Source: Mycobacterium sp. Aquia_213 (GTDB lineage: Bacteria > Actinomycetota > Actinomycetes > Mycobacteriales > Mycobacteriaceae). Taken from it: 64,000 bases of DNA. The notes below the pieces were generated by a model that saw nothing but the letters and a program-made list of their open reading frames with translations, was not told where the DNA came from and did no database searches. The stretch is taken from assembly GCF_026625985.1 (NCBI RefSeq), contig NZ_CP113116.1, positions 1,922,001 through 1,986,000 on the forward strand. The letters run 5' to 3'. A program made the position numbers and the translations under genes. This document shows positions 25,121-35,200 of the stretch, piece after piece; the first letter of the stretch is position 1, and every line of letters starts with the position of its first letter.

Positions 25121-26569
25121 ATGGCGCGTGAGATCTCGCGGCAGACGTTTCTGCGTGGTGCCGCCGGAGCGCTAGCGGTCGGCGCGGTGTTCGGCACGGG
25201 CCGATTCGGTTCGGGTCCGGCTGCCGCTGCGCCGAATGCCACTGGCTGGGACGGACTTTCGTCCGCGCTCGGCGGCAAGGTGTTGCTCCCGGACAGCCCG
25301 CAATTCGGCGCGGCCAAGCAGGTTTTCAACACCAACTACAACGGCTCGACTCCCGCGGCGATCGTCACCCCGACCTCGGCTGCGGACGTGCAAAAGGCGA
25401 TGGCCTTCGCCGCCGCCAACCACCTCAAAGTCGCTCCGCGCAGTGGGGGGCACTCCTACATCGGCGCGTCGACGGCCAACGGCGCCATGGTGTTTGACCT
25501 GCGGCAGCTGCCCGGGGGAGTCAATTACGACGCCGCCACCGGGCAAATCACGGTGACACCGGCGACGAGTCTGTATTCCATGCACGAGACGCTGGCCGGC
25601 GCCGGCCGGGGGCTCCCGACGGGTACTTGCCCATCGGTGGGCGCCGCGGGACACGCCCTGGGTGGCGGGATGGGTGCCGATTCCCGGCATGCCGGCCTGC
25701 TCTGTGACCAACTGACGTCGGCACAGGTAGTGCTCCCCGGCGGCCAGGCGGTCACCGCGTCCGCCAACAGCAACCCCGACCTGTTCTGGGCGCTGCGCGG
25801 TGGCGGGGGCGGCAACTTCGGCGTGACCACCTCCTTGACCTTCAACACGTTTCAAACCCACGACGTCGACGCGGTGAACCTCAACTTCCCGCCGCAGTCC
25901 TTCGCGCAAGTCTTGGTGGGCTGGCAGAACTGGCTCCGTACCGCCGACCGAAACAGCTGGGCACTCGCCGACAGCACCACCGAAGCGACGGGCACGCACT
26001 GTCGCATTCTCGCGACCTGCCCGGCCGGGTCGGGCCCCAGCGTGGCGAACGCGATCATCGCTGCCGTCGGGATGCAACCGACCGGGACCGAGAACCACAC
26101 GTTCAACCGCATGGACTTGGTGCGGTATCTGGCCGTCAACAATCTCAACCCCGCGCCGCTTGGCTATGTCGGCGGTTCCGATGTTTTTCCGGCGATGACG
26201 CCGGCCGCCGCGCAGGGGATCGCTGCGGCGGTCAACGCATTTCCTCGTGGCGCCGGCCGCATGCTGGCGATCATGCACGCCCTCGACGGCGCGCTGGCCA
26301 CCGTGGCACCGAACGCCACCGCCTACCCCTGGCGGCGGCAGGCCTCGCTGGTGCAGTGGTACGTCGAAACCGGTGACCCGGCGGCGGTGACCAACTGGCT
26401 CAACACCGCACACCAAGCGGTGCAACCGTATTCGGTGGGCGGCTACGTGAACTACATCGAGGCAAACCAGCCGCCGGCGCGCTATTTCGGCCAGAACCTG
26501 TCCCGGCTGTCCGCCGTCCGACAGAAGTTCGACCCGGGCCGCGTCATGTTCTCCGGGCTGAATTACTAG
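25121..26569 (+). CDS. Secreted BBE-type FAD-dependent oxidase
   Basis: 482 residues. The N terminus (SRQTFLRGAAGALAVGAVFG, then AAAAPN) looks like a Tat-type signal in which the second arginine is glutamine. An FAD-binding type 4 domain follows: VAPRSGGHSYIG has the histidine for 8α-FAD linkage, and TGTCPSVGAAGHALGGGMG carries the cysteine used for a second covalent bond in berberine-bridge-like oxidases. The C-terminal BBE segment is VNYIEANQPPARYFGQNLSRLSAVRQKFDPGRVMFSG. Such enzymes oxidise sugars, alcohols or secondary metabolites. It stands immediately upstream of the mbt operon, in the place mbtA occupies (in the opposite orientation) in M. tuberculosis. Confidence 0.85.
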   Translation: MAREISRQTFLRGAAGALAVGAVFGTGRFGSGPAAAAPNATGWDGLSSALGGKVLLPDSPQFGAAKQVFNTNYNGSTPAAIVTPTSAADVQKAMAFAAANHLKVAPRSGGHSYIGASTANGAMVFDLRQLPGGVNYDAATGQITVTPATSLYSMHETLAGAGRGLPTGTCPSVGAAGHALGGGMGADSRHAGLLCDQLTSAQVVLPGGQAVTASANSNPDLFWALRGGGGGNFGVTTSLTFNTFQTHDVDAVNLNFPPQSFAQVLVGWQNWLRTADRNSWALADSTTEATGTHCRILATCPAGSGPSVANAIIAAVGMQPTGTENHTFNRMDLVRYLAVNNLNPAPLGYVGGSDVFPAMTPAAAQGIAAAVNAFPRGAGRMLAIMHALDGALATVAPNATAYPWRRQASLVQWYVETGDPAAVTNWLNTAHQAVQPYSVGGYVNYIEANQPPARYFGQNLSRLSAVRQKFDPGRVMFSGLNY

Positions 26570-26588
26570 CGGCAGGCCGTCGTTCGTC

Positions 26589-26620
26589 ATCGAGTGTGCG
26601 TTGACGGCGTCGAGTGTGCG
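26589..26620 (+). repeat. Short direct repeat TCGAGTGTGCG, two copies
   Basis: Two copies of (A/G)TCGAGTGTGCG begin at 26589 and 26609, 20 bases apart, just after the flavoprotein stop. A third partial copy may follow (GTGCGCTCAGGC). Similar short repeats occur between genes in many mycobacteria. I infer no function. Confidence 0.5.
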
Positions 26621-26858
26621 CTCAGGCCGCCGTCAGTGCACACCGAATGCCGTGAGGTCAGCCCGCGAACCGGATGCCACGAAGTAGCTCAGCCGCCCCG
26701 GGCCGACTCGTCCAGTAGCCGGCCGCGTGGCGGCTCGGTCGGCGGGGAACGACATAAAAACCCTCCGCGGGCGGCGCTGTGTCCGGTATCACCTGGGTTC
26801 CTTAGAGGGGGCTTGGTAGCAACAGCGCCGGGAGAGAGGATAGGGTAACCATCAAAAA
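26621..26858. other. Intergenic DNA upstream of the mbt operon
   Basis: About 240 bases with no supportable gene on either strand. In M. tuberculosis mbtA is transcribed divergently from this side of mbtB. I find no trace of an mbtA start or coding remnant. A TAGGGT hexamer at 26841-26846 could be a -10 element of the mbt promoter. Confidence 0.5.
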
Positions 26859-26877
26859 TTAGGGCAGCCTGTGCTAA
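26859..26877 (+). promoter_or_regulatory. IdeR (iron box) site upstream of the mbt operon
   Basis: The bases TTAGGGCAGCCTGTGCTAA match the iron-box consensus TTAGGTTAGGCTAACCTAA at 13 of 19 positions, with intact TTAGG and CTAA ends. It lies 14 bases before the GTG of the mbtB remnant, after which GAGGGAGG provides a ribosome site. It implies that the whole operon remains under iron repression even though mbtB is reduced. Confidence 0.75.
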
Positions 26878-26891
26878 GTGAGGGAGGTTTC

Positions 26892-27137
26892 GTGGTGCGT
26901 GCCCCCGCGTGCTCGGTGGACATCCGTGCGGAGGTAGCCGAACTGCTCGGCGCCGGTGTTGGCCCTGCTCAGTCGACTGACACCCTGATGCGTCAGGGCG
27001 AGGACTCGGTCCGACGGGTGTCGCTGGCCGGCGGGCCGCGGCTAGTAGTCGCAGGCTCTCACGCTGTCACCTTCGACGGGGCAGCCGCCCATAGCAACGC
27101 CGCCCATGCATCCAGTGAGCACTATGACGTTCCGTGA
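26892..27137 (+). pseudogene. mbtB: mbtB remnant: aryl-carrier-protein-like fragment
   Basis: An 81-codon frame from GTG 26892 begins MVRAPACSVDIRAEVAELLG. From memory this aligns closely with the N terminus of M. tuberculosis MbtB (MVHATACS...IRAEVAELLG), the ArCP that receives salicylate. The phosphopantetheine serine appears to survive in RQGEDSVRRVSL, but the usual L before DS is E. Similarity fades after AVTFDGAAA and the frame ends at 27137. The cyclisation, adenylation and PCP domains (about 1,000 residues in MbtB) are absent. The position under the iron box at the head of the operon confirms identity. It could still be a free-standing carrier protein, but divergence suggests decay. 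Confidence 0.7.
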
Positions 27138-27888
27138 TCTGATCAGCATGCCTTCCACATTTCCGTCCTGGATCAAGCTCGTACCGGGGCGCAGCGAGAA
27201 ATCGTCTGAGGGCGTCACGGTGGTGTTTCCGCACGCCGGGGCGGCCGCCGCGAGCTACCGGGTACTGGCCGCCGCACTCGCCGCGGGCGGCGACACGTAC
27301 ATCGTGCAGTACCCCCAGCGCGCCGACCGGCTCGCCGAGCCTGCCCACGAGACCGTGCATGACCTTGCCCTCGGGCTCTTTGAGGCCGGGCCTTGGCGCA
27401 GTGTCGCGCCATTGCGGTTGTTCGGGCACAGCATGGGCGCCGTCGTCGCATTCGAGTTTGCTCGGGTGGCCGAGGAGCACGACGTCGCCGTGCAGAAGCT
27501 GTGGGCTTCCGCGGGTCCGCCGCCGTGCGTCGTCGCCGACATGCCCGAACTGCCGACCAGCGACGACGAGGTGCTCGCCGAACTCGCCGACCTGGGCGGC
27601 ACGGATCCCGAACTGCTTGCCGACGAGGAATTCTCCGAGCTGCTGACCACCGCGATGCGCGCCGACTACCAGGCCTTCAATCGCTACGACCCCAGTCCAG
27701 ACACTCGTATCGGCATCGACATCCACGTCCTGGGCGGCCGTGACGATCACCGCATCGCGATCGATGTGCTGCGGCGCTGGGAACGGCACACTGCCGGGAC
27801 CTTCGAGCTGTCGCTGTACGACGGCGGACACTTCTACGTCTACGACCATGTCGATGCGATCGCCGCACAGGTGAACGCCAATGTCTGA
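27124..27888 (+). CDS. Thioesterase matching the MbtB C-terminal TE (MbtT-like)
   Basis: 254 residues from ATG 27124 (ATG 27106 also possible), in a different frame from and overlapping the mbtB remnant. Alpha/beta-hydrolase thioesterase features: VVFPHAGAAAASYRVLA (oxyanion region), YIVQYPQRADRL, the nucleophile LFGHSMGAVVAFEFAR with serine near residue 97, and the catalytic histidine in GGHFYVYDH. It resembles the C-terminal TE domain of M. tuberculosis MbtB along its length. Here it is free-standing and may act as a type II (editing) thioesterase for the assembly line. The stop lies inside the start of mbtC (8-base overlap). Confidence 0.8.
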   Translation: MTFRDLISMPSTFPSWIKLVPGRSEKSSEGVTVVFPHAGAAAASYRVLAAALAAGGDTYIVQYPQRADRLAEPAHETVHDLALGLFEAGPWRSVAPLRLFGHSMGAVVAFEFARVAEEHDVAVQKLWASAGPPPCVVADMPELPTSDDEVLAELADLGGTDPELLADEEFSELLTTAMRADYQAFNRYDPSPDTRIGIDIHVLGGRDDHRIAIDVLRRWERHTAGTFELSLYDGGHFYVYDHVDAIAAQVNANV

Positions 27889-29200
27889 CAGCGGGGTCGA
27901 AGCCATCGATAACGACCCGATCGTGATCGTCGGGATGGCCGTCGAGGCACCCGGCGGAATCGACACCGCCGACGGCTACTGGGACCTCCTGGCACACGGT
28001 CGTGAGGCGCTGGGCCAGTTTCCGACCGACCGCGGCTGGTCGGTCGCCGACCTGCTCGCCGGCTCACGTCGTAGTGGATTCAAACAGATCCACGACCGCG
28101 GTGGATTCCTCAGCGGGGCAGCCACATTCGACCCGGAATTCTTCGGCATCTCGCCTCGCGAAGCAATCGCGATGGACCCACAGCAGCGGGTGACGCTGCG
28201 CGTGTCCTGGCGCGCGCTGGAGAACAGCGGCATCAACCCCGACGACCTGGCCGGCCACGATGTGGGTTGCTTTGTCGGCGCATCGATGACCGGGTACGGG
28301 CCCGAGATGGCCGAGTTCTCCCGGCACAGCGGCCATTTGCTCGCCGGGACGGCGCTGAGCGTGATCTCGGGCCGGGTCGCATACACGCTGGGGCTGACCG
28401 GTCCGGCGCTGACCCTCGACTCCTCGTGCGCTTCGGCGCTGGTGGCGTTCCACGTCGCGGTGCGCGCTCTGCGGGACGGCGATTGCGACCTGGCGCTGGC
28501 CGGTGGGGTCAACGTGTTGGGCTCACCCGGATTCTTTGTCGAATTCTCCAAGCAACATGCCCTCTCTGACGACGGCTACTGCCGTCCGTACAGCGCGCAG
28601 GCCAGCGGAACGGTGTGGGCCGAAGGATCGGCAATGTTTGTGCTGCAACGCAAATCGGCCGCGCTGCGGGCCGGCCGGCAGATCATCGCCGAGGTCCGCG
28701 CCACCGCCGTCAACCAGGACGGCCGCAGTGCTGGCCTGTCCGCCCCCAGCGAGGACGCGCAGGTCCGGCTGTTCCGCCGCGCGATCACCCAAGCCGGGAT
28801 CAAGCCCGAGGAAGTGGGGATGATCGAGGGCCACGGCACCGGTACCCGGCTCGGCGATCGCACCGAACTGCGTTCGCTGGCAGAGACTTACGGCGACACC
28901 GAACCCGGCGCCGGAGCGCTGTTGGGTTCGGTGAAATCCAACGTGGGTCACTCCCTGGCCGCCGCCGGCGCGCTCGGGCTGGCCAAAGTTCTCGTCTCGG
29001 CCGAACACGGCGCCATCCCGGCCACCCTGCACGCCGGTGAACCCAGCCCGGAAATCGACTGGGAAGGACAAGGTTTGCGTCTGGCGCAGACTCTGACGCC
29101 CTGGCCGGCCATCGCCGGACAGCGGACGGCAGTGGCGTCCGCATTCGGTATCGCGGGCACCAACGCACATCTGATTGTCTCCATGCCCGAGGTGGCATAG
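27881..29200 (+). CDS. mbtC: MbtC, free-standing polyketide ketosynthase
   Basis: 439 residues. A beta-ketoacyl synthase with the full catalytic set: Cys in LDSSCASALVAFH near residue 180, His in EGHGTGTRLGD near 315, and His in SVKSNVGHSLAAAGALG near 355. The N terminus has the typical DPIVIVGMAVEAPGG. With MbtD it forms a split PKS module that adds the 3-hydroxybutyrate-type unit of the mycobactin backbone by decarboxylative condensation. The start overlaps the thioesterase gene, and the TAG stop shares its last G with the mbtD GTG. Length matches the family. Confidence 0.93.
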   Translation: MSDSGVEAIDNDPIVIVGMAVEAPGGIDTADGYWDLLAHGREALGQFPTDRGWSVADLLAGSRRSGFKQIHDRGGFLSGAATFDPEFFGISPREAIAMDPQQRVTLRVSWRALENSGINPDDLAGHDVGCFVGASMTGYGPEMAEFSRHSGHLLAGTALSVISGRVAYTLGLTGPALTLDSSCASALVAFHVAVRALRDGDCDLALAGGVNVLGSPGFFVEFSKQHALSDDGYCRPYSAQASGTVWAEGSAMFVLQRKSAALRAGRQIIAEVRATAVNQDGRSAGLSAPSEDAQVRLFRRAITQAGIKPEEVGMIEGHGTGTRLGDRTELRSLAETYGDTEPGAGALLGSVKSNVGHSLAAAGALGLAKVLVSAEHGAIPATLHAGEPSPEIDWEGQGLRLAQTLTPWPAIAGQRTAVASAFGIAGTNAHLIVSMPEVA

Positions 29201-32200
29201 TGCTCGATCACGTGTTGCCCGATGGTCGTGTCCCGGTGTTGCTCACCTCGCACGACAAAGGGCTCATTCGCCGGGATGCGGCGGCCATCCTCGACTACCT
29301 GGACCGCAGCGGGAACACCGCACCGGAGGTAGTGGCGGCGATTGCGTCGACGCTGCTGCGGCTGCGGCGGGTGCGACGGCACCGCGCGGTGGTACGCGCA
29401 GCCGACCGCACCGAACTCCTCGACGGCTTGTCCGCGCTCTCACACGATGACGAACACCCCCTGATCACCTGGTCCGCCAAGACCTCGGCGCCGCGTATCG
29501 CCTTCGTGTTTCCTGGCCAAGGCAATCAATGGCAGGCGATGGGGGCCGACGCCTACCGGAGGCTGCCGGCCTATCGGGAGACCGCCGACGCATGCGGGCA
29601 GGCGTTCGTCGCGGCCGGGTTGGTCTCGCCGCTGCCATACCTGGTGGGTGAGCAGGAGCAGAACTGGTCGCGCACGGAGATTCAGGGTGCACAGTTCACG
29701 CACGCGGTCAGCCTGGCCGCGGCATGGCGAAACTACGGGCTGGTTCCCGAGGTCACCGTCGGGCACAGCCTCGGCGAGGTCGCGGCAGCGTATGTGGCCG
29801 CGACGATCACGCTGGCGGACGCGGTCACTTTGGTCGGCGCGCGCGCTGCCGTCGTCGACCGGCTGACCGGCCGGTACGCGATGGCGGTGCTGGGTGTCGG
29901 CCTCGAAGAGGCCGAGTCCGTGCTGGCCGATGCGCCTGGCTGGCTGGAAGTTTCGGCGGTCAACGGGCCGTCGTCGACCGTGGTCTCCGGTGACCACGAC
30001 GCCGTGGCCGCCGCGGTGCAACTGGCCAAGCGGCGAGGCATCTTCACTCACCAGCTGTCGGTCGACTACCCGGGCCACACCAGTGCGCTACGGCCGTTGC
30101 GTACCCCGCTGATCGAGCTGATACCCGACTCGGCCTTCCGGCCCTCAGGGGTGCGGTTCGTCGGCTCGACGTTCGGTACCGAGGTGGCCAGCGACGTCGA
30201 CTTCTCCGAATACTGGTACGAGAACCTCTGTGGCACTGTGCGATTCGATCGGGCCGTGCGGCATGCGCAGAAACTCGGAGTCGACACGTTCGTCGAGCTG
30301 TCCGCTCATCCGTCGCTGCTCTATCCGCTTGCCGACATCGTCGACGAAGAGTCGACCGTGATCGTCGGATCGGGACATCGCGACAAATCCATCAGCGATT
30401 CGCTGTCGGCGAACCTCGCCGCCGTTGCGACCGCTGACCCGGGTAGCCCGTGGGCCAACGCCATCCCGAACGGTATCCAGCCGCCGCTGCCGAGATTCCC
30501 GAACGCGCAGATGCGGGCGGTGCATCTCTGGGCGACACCGGAACCGCTGACCGAAGCCGTCGCAGTTCCAGCGCTCACCGCTGCCGTCGAGGATTGGCAG
30601 CAGCTGACGGCACCGACTACGGCCGGTGCAACCGGTTGTGCCATCGGATTTTTCGGCGAGGCCGCGGCGGGCGCGCTGACCCAGCAACTGATCGACGCCG
30701 TTGCCGCGCATGACGGTTGCCAGGCGGTGCCGCTGCGCGAGGCCGAAATCGTCGCGGTCATTGCCCCGGAGCTCGACCAGTTGGATGCGCTTGCCGCGAT
30801 CGAGCAGATCGCCGGCCGGTCCGACGCGGGCCTACCCGATTACGCCGCGGTCATCGGCCCACGATGCCGGGCCGTCTGGTTGCTCACCGTCGGTGCCGAA
30901 CAGGTCGATCGAGATGAATCGGATGTCTCGCCGGCACAGGCCGCCCTGGCCGCGATGCATCGCAGCGTCGGTTTCGAATTCCCGGACCAGGCTTTCGGGC
31001 ACCTGGACCTGCCAAGCCGTGACGTCGACGCCCCGACCGCACTCGCGGTTGTCGACGTGCTGATCGGCGACGCGGCCGAGATCGCTTTGCGGGGCCCCGA
31101 ATCGCCCCGACGCCATGTCCGGACGTTCCGGGAGTGTCGCGAATCGGCAACCAGCCGACCACTGGATGCCCCCGCGCTGGACAACGTCGTGATCACCGGC
31201 GGTAGCGGAGCGATCGGCCTGCAGTACGCGCGGTACTGCATCGAGCACGGGGCGCGCACGGTTATCCTGTTGAGCCGCAACGGTGTTGATCCTGACGCGT
31301 TGGCGCGGCTCGCCGAAAACCATGATGCGGTGGTCCAGGCCCCACTGTGCGACATCACCGACCGCACCGCGTTGTCCGCTGTCGCATTCCAATATGCGGG
31401 CGCCGGTGCGTCATTGCTGATCCACACGGCTGGCATCGCCAAAGCGGTGGTGCGCGAGGATCTCACCGGCACGGATGTGGCCGAGGTATGTGACGCGAAG
31501 GTTCGCGGATTGGCGTTGCTCGCCGAGGTCTGGCCGGCGCAGCCCGACTGCCGGATTCTGGCCTGTTCGTCCGTGTTTGGCGTATGGGGCGGCTACCACC
31601 ACGCGGCGTACGCGGCGTCCAACCGGATGCTCGACGTGCTGGCTGCCCAGTTGCGGGCCCGCGGCCGGGACTGTGTTGCCGTTCGATGGGGACTGTGGCA
31701 GGCCGCTGGTGTGGTGGCGGCCAACGAGATTACCCGCACCGAGCGTTCCGGTCTGATTGCCATGGACCCCGAACTGGCGATCGAAGCCAGCTTGTACCGT
31801 TACGACGGCGATCCCCTGATTTTCGACGCGGATTTCGACCGGCTCGCGGTCTTCTTCGAAAGCCAGGGAATGCCAATGCCGTTCAGCGACCCGGGCAGCA
31901 GCGACAGCTCCGAGCGTGACAACGGCTCCGCCGCGAAGCCGCTCGCCGATGTCGTACGCGCCGAGCTCGCCGCGACATTGCACCTGGGTGATTCGTCCTC
32001 GATTGACCCGACTGCGTCTCTGATCGACCTCGGTGTGGACTCGTTGCTCGCGCTGGATCTGCGCAAGCGGCTACGCCGGACGGTGGGGAGCTCGGTTCCG
32101 GTGGGCCGCATGCTCGGCGGCATCACCGTGCACGAATTGATCAATGCGTTGGGCTCGGGCTCAACCGGCGGGCCGAAGGCTTCGCCGAGGTTGGCAGCCG

Positions 32201-32262
32201 GCGCCGCCCCGATCGGGGCGCAGCACTCGACGCTCGCGATGCTAGAAAGGTTGGACTCCTAG
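29200..32262 (+). CDS. mbtD: MbtD, polyketide synthase AT-KR-ACP
   Basis: 1,020 residues from GTG 29200 (TAGTG overlap with mbtC). Domains in order: a KS-AT linker (to about 90), acyltransferase with FVFPGQGNQWQAMG and the nucleophile GHSLGEVAAAY near residue 190, a ketoreductase with NVVITGGSGAIGLQYAR near 665 and the YHHAAYAASNR catalytic region near 810, and an ACP with LIDLGVDSLLALDLRKRL near 945. It supplies and reduces the polyketide extender that MbtC condenses. Length is near the ~1,000 residues of M. tuberculosis MbtD. Nothing appears degraded, which argues that the pathway downstream of MbtB is under selection. Confidence 0.93.
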   Translation: MLDHVLPDGRVPVLLTSHDKGLIRRDAAAILDYLDRSGNTAPEVVAAIASTLLRLRRVRRHRAVVRAADRTELLDGLSALSHDDEHPLITWSAKTSAPRIAFVFPGQGNQWQAMGADAYRRLPAYRETADACGQAFVAAGLVSPLPYLVGEQEQNWSRTEIQGAQFTHAVSLAAAWRNYGLVPEVTVGHSLGEVAAAYVAATITLADAVTLVGARAAVVDRLTGRYAMAVLGVGLEEAESVLADAPGWLEVSAVNGPSSTVVSGDHDAVAAAVQLAKRRGIFTHQLSVDYPGHTSALRPLRTPLIELIPDSAFRPSGVRFVGSTFGTEVASDVDFSEYWYENLCGTVRFDRAVRHAQKLGVDTFVELSAHPSLLYPLADIVDEESTVIVGSGHRDKSISDSLSANLAAVATADPGSPWANAIPNGIQPPLPRFPNAQMRAVHLWATPEPLTEAVAVPALTAAVEDWQQLTAPTTAGATGCAIGFFGEAAAGALTQQLIDAVAAHDGCQAVPLREAEIVAVIAPELDQLDALAAIEQIAGRSDAGLPDYAAVIGPRCRAVWLLTVGAEQVDRDESDVSPAQAALAAMHRSVGFEFPDQAFGHLDLPSRDVDAPTALAVVDVLIGDAAEIALRGPESPRRHVRTFRECRESATSRPLDAPALDNVVITGGSGAIGLQYARYCIEHGARTVILLSRNGVDPDALARLAENHDAVVQAPLCDITDRTALSAVAFQYAGAGASLLIHTAGIAKAVVREDLTGTDVAEVCDAKVRGLALLAEVWPAQPDCRILACSSVFGVWGGYHHAAYAASNRMLDVLAAQLRARGRDCVAVRWGLWQAAGVVAANEITRTERSGLIAMDPELAIEASLYRYDGDPLIFDADFDRLAVFFESQGMPMPFSDPGSSDSSERDNGSAAKPLADVVRAELAATLHLGDSSSIDPTASLIDLGVDSLLALDLRKRLRRTVGSSVPVGRMLGGITVHELINALGSGSTGGPKASPRLAAGAAPIGAQHSTLAMLERLDS

Positions 32263-32263
32263 C

Positions 32264-35200
32264 GTGACTGACACCTCCAATGCCGGGCTCGACGAAATGC
32301 GCCTGGAATTGTTACGCCGCAAGATCGCTGAGCGCGGCCTGGACAGGCCCGAGGCCGACGGGGCAGTGGCGACCTTCGACGAGCCGCGCATGTCCGGTGG
32401 TCAGCACCGGATGTGGTTCGTGCAGTCGGTCGACCCCGACAGCGCGCTGCTCAACGTCTGTGTCTCGTATCGCGTTACCGGCGCCGTCGACGTGACGCGG
32501 CTGGGGGACGCGGTCGCTGCCGTGGCTGCGCGTCACCCGGTGCTGCACACGACCTACGAGACCGACACCGACGGCTTCCCGTACCCGGTGATCCGCGAGG
32601 ATCTACGGCCGGACTGGGCCGAGCATGACTTGTCGGGCCTGACCGATCAGTCGCGGCGGTTGCGGCTGGATGTGTTGGCGCAGCGGGACTTCGGCCGACC
32701 GTTCGACCTGGCCAAGGATTCGCCGCTGCGGGTCACCGTGGCGCGCTTGTCGGCCGACGAACTGATGCTGTTGTTCACCGCCCACCACATCGCGTGGGAC
32801 GACGGGTCATGGGCGCCGTTCTTCGCCGATCTGACGCGCGCGTACACCGACCCGGACGGCTTCGCTGCCGCGCCGGCGGCGCCGGCCCCCGCGGTCGAGC
32901 CGGGATTCGCCGACGCCCCCAGCCATGACGAGGACGCCGCCTACTGGCGGCCACTGATCACGAATCTCCCGGAACCACTTGAGCTTCCGGGTGCCAACGG
33001 TTCGGTGGTGCCGAGTACCTGGCGCGCACAGCGCACGACCACGCGGTTGCCGGCCGACGTTGTCGATCGGGTAGCGGCATTGGCCCGGGAAACCGGCGCC
33101 ACCCCCTACATGGTGTTGATGTCGGCCTTCGCCGCACTGGTCCAGCGCTACACGCAGGCGAGTGACTTTCTGGTCGCGGTGCCGGTGCTGAATCGCGGCG
33201 TCGGGACCGAGGACGCCATCGGCTACTACGGCAACACCGTGGTGATTCGGCTGCAACCGCACTCCCACCAGACATTCCGGGAACTGCTGACCCAAACCCG
33301 TGACAGCGCCGTAGGCGCGTTCGCGCATTCACGCGCTGACCTGGATTGGCTGGTGCGCGAGTCCAATCCCGACCGCCGCCACGGCGCGGACCGGATGACC
33401 CGGGTGAGCTTTGGGCAGCGGGACGCCGACGGCCCCGGCTTCTGCCCGCCGGGTGTGCAGTGCGCGCGCGCCGAACTGCGCGGTCACTTCAACCAGCTGC
33501 CACTGAGTTTCATGGTGGAACTGGACCGCTCGGCGAACGGCGGCGGATTGGTCGAGGCGGAGTATCTGGTCGAGGTGCTGGATCGTCCGCTGGTGGAACA
33601 GCTACTGCGGCACTACGTCGTATTGCTGGACAGCGCGCTGAGCCACCCCGACGCGGCGCTGTCCGCCTGCGCGCTGATGAACGACGAAGACGCCGAGTGG
33701 CTGCGTCAGGTGTCGACGGGCGAAGAGTTCACCACTCCGGCGGCCACGTTGCCGGAGTTGGTCAGTCGGCGCGCAGCGCAGTCGCCCGATGCCGTGGCCG
33801 TCGGTTACGAAGGCCGCAACTACACCTACCGGGAGATCGACGAAGAGTCGAACCGGGTGGCGCACTGGCTCATCGAGCAAGGTATCGGGACCGAGGACCG
33901 GGTCGCACTACTGCTGGACAAGTCGCCCGAACTCGTCGTCACGGCGCTCGGCATCCTCAAAGCGGGCGGGGTGTATATGCCGGTGGACCCCACCTACCCG
34001 CAGGATCGAATATCGTTCATCCTGGGTGATGCTGACGCCAAACTGGTTCTGCGCGAACCGGTTACCGGCTTGTCCAACTACCCGGTCGCGGCGCCCGAGT
34101 TGATCCGCCCGCTGAGCCCGCACAACACCGCCTACCTGATCTACACGTCGGGTTCGACCGGGCTGCCCAAGGGTGTTCCGGTGCCGCACGCGCCGATCGC
34201 CGAGTACTTCGTGTGGTTCGGCGACGAATACCAGATCGACGCAACAGAATCGCTGCTGCAGGTCGCTTCGCCCAGCTTCGACGTGTCGATGGGCGAGATC
34301 TTCGGCACGCTGATCATGGGCGCCCGGCTGGTGATTCCGCGACCCGACGGGCTGCGTGACATCGGCTACCTGACCGATTTGCTCAGCCGCGAAGGCATTA
34401 CCTCGATGCACTTCGTGCCGTCGCTGCTGGGGCTTTTCCTGTCGCTGCCCGGCGTCAACCAGTGGCGCACCCTGCGGCGGGTACCCATCGGTGGGGAGGC
34501 GCTGCCCGGCGAGATCGCCGACAAGTTCCACGCCACTTTCGACGCGCTGCTGTACAACTTCTACGGACCGACCGAGACCGTCGTCAACTGCACCAGCTAC
34601 CCGGTGCAGGGCAGCCAGGGCACCCGCATCGTGCCGATCGGCCGGCCCAAGATCAACACGCAGGTGTATCTGCTCGACGACGCGCTACACCCCGTCCCGG
34701 TGGGCGTGATCGGCGAAATCTACATCGCCGGAACACATGTCGCGCAGGGCTATCACCGCAGGCCGGGGCTGACGGCGGAACGTTTCGTCGCCGACCCGTT
34801 CACGCCGGGCGGGCGGATGTACCGCTCGGGTGACCTGGCCCGCCGCAACGCCGACGGAGATATCGAGTTCGTCGGCCGAGCCGATGAGCAGGTGAAGATC
34901 CGCGGCTTCCGCATCGAGTTGGGCGAGATCGCCGCCGCCATCTCGGTCGACCCCAGCGTCGGGCAAGCCGTCGTGCTGGCCGTGGACCTGCCCCGGCTGG
35001 GCAAGAGCCTCGTCGGATACGTGACCCCGGCCCCGGATTGCGGCACCGAATCCGTTGACGTCGACCGTATCCGGGCCCGGGTCGCCGCGGCGCTGCCGGA
35101 CTACATGACGCCGGCCGGCTACGTGGTGCTCGACGAAATCCCGATCACCGCGCACCAGAAGATCGACCGGACTGCGTTGCCGCAACCCGAGATCGCGGCC

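Noticed and set aside
26685..26760. A tRNA-like GTAGCTCAG string
   Set aside because: It resembles a D-arm, but no complementary acceptor stem, anticodon arm or T-arm follows.
26892..27888. A simple frameshift splitting one mbtB gene
   Set aside because: A frameshift would leave the Cy-A-PCP coding sequence in place. Only about 40 bases separate the end of carrier-like similarity from the thioesterase region, so about 3 kb is absent rather than out of frame. Assembly error remains possible and is noted in the finding.
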